From assembly GCA_964433495.1 (NCBI GenBank), contig CAYSRC010000006.1, positions 1-64,000 on the forward strand: a DNA stretch of 64,000 bases. The letters are read 5' to 3'. Positions 60,839-64,000 of the stretch are shown piece after piece. The notes under the pieces are model-generated. The model worked only from the letters and a program-made list of their open reading frames with translations. It was not told where the DNA came from and ran no database searches. The first letter of the stretch is position 1. Each line of letters opens with the position of its first letter. This DNA is from CAYSRC01 sp964433495. GTDB taxonomy: Bacteria; Bacillota; Clostridia; Oscillospirales; Ruminococcaceae. A program made the translations under genes and the position numbers.

Positions 60839-61414
60839 ATGGGTGATTTCAAGCTTTTCGAGGACATCGGCACGGACAAAAGGCTGTTTAAAAAGGGTGA
60901 GAGCATCCTCACGGGCGAGGAGAAAAACAGCAGCATCTTTGTGCTGTCAAAGGGCGCGGCGGACGTGATGTACTACGGCCCCGACGGCGATGTCATGCGG
61001 ATATACCGATACGAGGCGCCGGACTTTTTCGGCGAGCTCGAGCTGTTCGGCGACAGCGCGATCCCCATGCCCGTTGTCGCCGCCTCCGACTGTCTTGTGA
61101 CGGTCGTCCCGCACGAGCGGGCCCTCGCAGCGCTCGAAAAGGACTTTGACGCCTGCCTTTTTGTCATGAAGCGGCTGAGCGAAAAGCTGCTCAACGGGAT
61201 GGCGGGCAGGATACAGCTGAACCGTCTGACCGGGCGCAGACGGCACCTGCTGGCCATGGACGCCCACCGGGCAAGGGGCGAGCTGCACACCCTGTGCAAG
61301 GCCGACCTCTGCGAGGAGCTCGGGATGCCCCTTCGCAGCCTCAATCGGATAATCGCGCAGTGCGTCGGTCGGTACATTTTTGAAAACGGGCGCTTCAAAG
61401 AAGCCCCGCACTGA
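60839..61414 (+). CDS. Crp/Fnr-family transcriptional regulator
   Basis: This 191-residue regulator has an N-terminal cyclic-nucleotide-binding-type barrel (about 10-120, with FFGELELFG), a dimer helix and a short C-terminal helix-turn-helix (CKADLCEELGMPLRSLNRIIAQ, about 155-176). It lacks the Cys cluster of Fnr. It is divergent from the nucleoside hydrolase and probably activates it. GGGGG precedes the ATG. Confidence 0.88.
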   Translation: MGDFKLFEDIGTDKRLFKKGESILTGEEKNSSIFVLSKGAADVMYYGPDGDVMRIYRYEAPDFFGELELFGDSAIPMPVVAASDCLVTVVPHERALAALEKDFDACLFVMKRLSEKLLNGMAGRIQLNRLTGRRRHLLAMDAHRARGELHTLCKADLCEELGMPLRSLNRIIAQCVGRYIFENGRFKEAPH

Positions 61415-61601
61415 GCCGCACGGCCCGTGCGCCGTCCGCCCTTTGCGCGGCGGTTTTTTGCGGGACCCCTCCCCCCGCCGATTTTCGGGTTGCAAAACCG
61501 CCCGAATGTATGTAATATTAAGTACACACGATATCTTGTCCCGGGGCGGCGCGCCGTCCCGAAGCAACCTGTCCTGTGAAAACAAAAGGGAGAAAAGCAA
61601 A

Positions 61602-62408
61602 ATGGAATGGATCAAACAGGTGTTCGGGACCGAAAAGCCCATCATCGCCATGTGCCACATGCAGGCGATGCCGGGCGACCCCTACTACGACAGCAAAAAG
61701 GGCATGAAGGACGTGCTTGACAAATGCCGTCACGACCTCCTCGCGCTGCAAAAGGGCGGCGTCGACGCCGTGATGTTCAGCAACGAGTTCAGCCTCCCCT
61801 ATCTCACCAAGGTCCGCACCGAGACGGTCACGAGCATGGCGAGCGTGATAGGGCAGCTGATGGACGAGATAGAGGTCCCGTTCGGCGTCAACTGCCTGTG
61901 GGACCCGACAGCGTCGCTCGACCTCGCGGTCGCGGTGGGCGCGAAGTTTGTGCGCGAGATCTTCACGGGGGTGTACGCCAGCGACTTCGGCCTGTGGAAC
62001 ACCAACTGCGGCGAGGTGGTGCGGCATCAGCGCGAGATCGGCGCCGAGGACGTCAAGCTGTTGTTCAACATCGTCCCCGAGGCCGCCATGTATCTCACCG
62101 ACCGCACGATCGAGTCGATCGCCTCGACGACGGTGTTCAACTGCCGTCCCGACGCCCTGTGTGTCTCGGGCGCGACGGCGGGCAGCGCCACCAACCCCGA
62201 GACCTTAAAGCGCGCCAAGGGGGCCGTCGGCGACACCCCGGTGTTCGCGAACACCGGCTGCAAGCCGAACACCATCGAGGGCCTGCTGTCCATCGCGGAC
62301 GGCGCGGTCGTCGGCACCACCTTTAAGTTTGACGGCAAGTTCGAGAACCTCACCGACGAGAGCCGCGTGAAGGCGTTCATGGACATCGTCAAGGCGTTCC
62401 GCGCCTGA
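61602..62408 (+). CDS. BtpA/SgcQ-family TIM-barrel protein
   Basis: This 268-residue protein belongs to the BtpA/SgcQ family. Segments include IAMCHMQAMPGDPYYD near the start, FGVNCLWDPTASLDLAVAVGAKFVRE, CVSGATAGSATNPETL and ADGAVVGTTFKFDGKFEN. Members are linked to sugar or purine metabolism but have no established reaction here. GGGAG lies 12 nt before the ATG. It is between the Crp-like regulator and the transketolase pair and has its own terminator. Confidence 0.88.
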   Translation: MEWIKQVFGTEKPIIAMCHMQAMPGDPYYDSKKGMKDVLDKCRHDLLALQKGGVDAVMFSNEFSLPYLTKVRTETVTSMASVIGQLMDEIEVPFGVNCLWDPTASLDLAVAVGAKFVREIFTGVYASDFGLWNTNCGEVVRHQREIGAEDVKLLFNIVPEAAMYLTDRTIESIASTTVFNCRPDALCVSGATAGSATNPETLKRAKGAVGDTPVFANTGCKPNTIEGLLSIADGAVVGTTFKFDGKFENLTDESRVKAFMDIVKAFRA

Positions 62409-62443
62409 GCGCGGGCGGCGCCGCACGGGGCGGATGCAAATAG

Positions 62444-62486
62444 AAAGTGCGCGCGGCCGAATCGCAGCGGCCGCGCGCACTTTTTT
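62444..62486 (+). terminator. Terminator after the BtpA/SgcQ gene
   Basis: AAAGTGCGCGCGGCCG (62444-62459) pairs perfectly with CGGCCGCGCGCACTTT (62468-62483) and continues into six T. 62487-62710 is very GC-rich and shows no gene. Confidence 0.9.
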
Positions 62487-62714
62487 GCGTCCCGCCCGCC
62501 GAAAAGGCGCGGGCGGCGGGTAGCCTGTCCGACACAGCGCGCCCCTGTCCCCTGTCCCGCGGCCCCGCGCGCTGTCGGGGAGGGCCTTTTTGCCGCGCCG
62601 CCGCGAGCGCCCGCCCGCGGCGAGCCCCTTTTGCCCGCGGCGCCCCAAGGGCCCGCGCGCCTGCATCGGGATCGTGTTTTTTGGAAATTATGCCGTTTGC
62701 CGCCCGCGGTCCCC

Positions 62715-62769
62715 TCGACAAACCTGTCGGGAGATAGTATAATATTTTTATAGGATGTAAGCGCTTTTA
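62715..62769 (+). promoter_or_regulatory. Promoter and cre-like site of the transketolase genes
   Basis: TCGACA (62715-62720) and TATAAT (62738-62743) are spaced 17 nt. TGTAAGCGCTTTTA (62756-62769), just downstream of the start site, closely fits the CcpA cre consensus. A site there would repress transcription as a roadblock when preferred sugars are present. Confidence 0.7.
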
Positions 62770-62801
62770 TATCTTAACTCTTATCTATTCGGAGGACTGT
62801 G

Positions 62802-63614
62802 ATGGACACCAAAGAATTAAAATCCGTCTGCACAAAGGTTCGCCGTGACATCATCAATATGGTTGCTGATGCGTCAAGCGGACATCCCGGCGGAAGCCTT
62901 TCCGCCACCGAGCTGCTCGTGGGGCTCTATTTCACCCAGATGAACATCGACCCCAAAAATCCCAAGATGGAGAGCCGCGACAGGTTCGTCATGAGCAAGG
63001 GCCACGCCTGCCCCGCCTATTACGGCACCCTGTGCGAGCGGGGCTTCTTCCCCGAGAGCGAGCTGTCGGGCTTCCGCCAGATAGGGCGCATCCTTCAAGG
63101 GCACCCCTCGTCCAAGCTTGTCCCCGGTGTCGACGCATCCTCGGGCTCGCTCGGACAGGGCATCAGCGTCGCGGCGGGCATGGCGCTCGGCGCAAAGCTC
63201 GCGAAGAGCGATGTCAAGGTGTACGCCCTGATGGGCGACGGCGAGATGCAGGAGGGTCTTGTGTGGGAGGCGTGCATGGCCGCTGCCCACTACAAGCTTG
63301 ACAACTTCACCGTCATCATCGACAACAACGGCCTTCAGATCGACGGCAAAAACGACGAGGTCATGAGCCTCGGCAACCTCGCGGGCAAGATGAGGGCGTT
63401 CGGTTTCCACGTGATCGAGGTCGCGGACGGCAACGACATCGAGCAGGTCGTCGCGGCGTACAATCAGCCCACCGAGGCGGGCAAGCCCAGGTGCATCCTT
63501 GCGCACACCGTCAAGGGCAAGGGCGTTTCGTTTATGGAAAACCAGGCCGGCTGGCACGGCAAGGCGCCCAACGCCGAGCAGCGTGCGCAGGCCCTGAGCG
63601 AGTTGGAGGTGTAA
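62802..63614 (+). CDS. Transketolase, N-terminal (TPP-binding) subunit
   Basis: This 270-residue half-enzyme binds thiamine diphosphate: the GDGEMQEG...NN motif starts at residue 145 and its Asn pair is at 175-176. It also has SSGHPGGSLSATELL (25-39), SKGHACPAYYG and the final KGKGVSFMEN. With the next gene it forms a split transketolase for the pentose phosphate pathway. The ATG at 62802 is chosen with GGAGG 6 nt upstream; a GTG just before is possible. Confidence 0.95.
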   Translation: MDTKELKSVCTKVRRDIINMVADASSGHPGGSLSATELLVGLYFTQMNIDPKNPKMESRDRFVMSKGHACPAYYGTLCERGFFPESELSGFRQIGRILQGHPSSKLVPGVDASSGSLGQGISVAAGMALGAKLAKSDVKVYALMGDGEMQEGLVWEACMAAAHYKLDNFTVIIDNNGLQIDGKNDEVMSLGNLAGKMRAFGFHVIEVADGNDIEQVVAAYNQPTEAGKPRCILAHTVKGKGVSFMENQAGWHGKAPNAEQRAQALSELEV

Positions 63615-63617
63615 GTG

Positions 63618-64000
63618 ATGAGTGAGATGAAAGCGACACGCGCCGCCTACGGCGAAGCTCTTGTAGAGCTCGGCGCAAAAAACGACAAGGTCGTGGTGCT
63701 TGACGCCGACCTTTCGACCGCCACAATGACAAAGGGCTTCCGCGCCGCCTACCCCGAGCGATTTTTCGAGGCGGGTATCGCCGAGTGCGACCTCGTGGGT
63801 CTCGCGGCCGGTCTGTCCACCATGGGCTACATCCCGTTTTGCAGCACCTTTGCGCTGTTCGGCGCGGGGCGCGCGTTTGAGGTCGTGCGCAACTCGGTCG
63901 CGTACCCCCACCTCAACGTCAAGGTCGCCGTCACCCACGCCGGCATCACCGTCGGTGAGGACGGCGCGTCCCACCAGGCCATCGAGGACATCGCGCTCAT
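63618..64000 (+). CDS. Transketolase, C-terminal subunit (cut by window end)
   Basis: The first roughly 127 residues are present: [46 protein letters not shown] and [15 protein letters not shown]. These are typical of the pyrimidine-binding domain of the second transketolase half. The ATG is 3 nt after the stop of the N-terminal half, and its ribosome site GGAGGTG lies in the end of that gene, so the two are translationally linked. The gene runs off the window. Confidence 0.93.
   Translation, partial: MSEMKATRAAYGEALVELGAKNDKVVVLDADLSTATMTKGFRAAYPERFFEAGIAECDLVGLAAGLSTMGYIPFCSTFALFGAGRAFEVVRNSVAYPHLNVKVAVTHAGITVGEDGASHQAIEDIAL

Overview
The window reads as a chromosomal segment of a GC-rich, Gram-positive, Firmicutes-type bacterium, most likely a gut member of the Clostridia. 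The evidence is the gene content and order: darA-holB-ricT, the rimP-nusA-rnpM-ylxQ-infB-rbfA-nrnA-truB-ribF block, rpsO-pnp, a T-box leader before valS, an FMN riboswitch before the ECF protein RibU, lipoprotein-type substrate-binding proteins, a cre-like site and strong AGGAGG ribosome binding sites. Stop codons include TGA, TAA and TAG, so the code is standard. There is no rRNA, no CRISPR array, no recognisable insertion sequence and no phage.

Layout. 1-604 is a repeat-rich intergenic region. 605-1981 is a MATE exporter. 2223-10913 (minus strand) is an eight-gene sugar operon: PfkB kinase, class II aldolase, MglB-like binding protein, ATPase and permease, aldo/keto reductase, a second PfkB kinase interrupted by one in-frame TGA, and a second class II aldolase. 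A GntR/UTRA regulator is divergent at 11084, with matching operator-like sites beside both promoters. 11882-14787 holds a 16-bp tandem array, a MarR regulator with a MATE exporter, and a GNAT enzyme. 14788-15840 is a second repeat-rich stretch. 15841-16710 is the riboflavin-controlled ribU unit. 17035-19343 is darA-holB-ricT. 19752-31751 carries accessory genes: a small membrane protein, azlCD, a third MATE exporter, a CPBP protein with a damaged 5' end, an M14 carboxypeptidase lipoprotein, DUF554, a membrane protein with a Cys/His tail, an amidohydrolase, an XRE regulator and an iron alcohol dehydrogenase. 32521-34850 is a MerR-controlled ABC exporter. 35237-45090 holds DUF1848, FemAB with CPBP, a sensor-kinase-like protein lacking its phospho-acceptor His, a thioesterase, a membrane protein, tRNA-Leu, a GNAT enzyme and a second XRE protein.

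45138-56003 is the conserved translation and RNA block on the minus strand (pnp back to rimP). It is followed, divergently, by the T-box-controlled valS. 59706-60715 is a broken nucleoside hydrolase divergent from a Crp/Fnr regulator. The window ends with a BtpA/SgcQ protein and a split transketolase pair, the second half cut by the window edge.

Regulation is unusually legible. Several promoters have a 17-nt spacer and a plausible operator in place: GntR, MarR, MerR with the classic 19-nt spacer, a Crp-like site near -41.5, and a cre-like site. Four genes carry small disabling changes (pfkB TGA, nucleoside hydrolase TAA plus a frame change, CPBP 5' end, XRE start codon). These are either young pseudogenes or residual sequence errors. 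The least explained feature is a family of short intergenic hairpins whose 8-nt loop is kept (GRGARYAT) while their stems change in a compensatory way.
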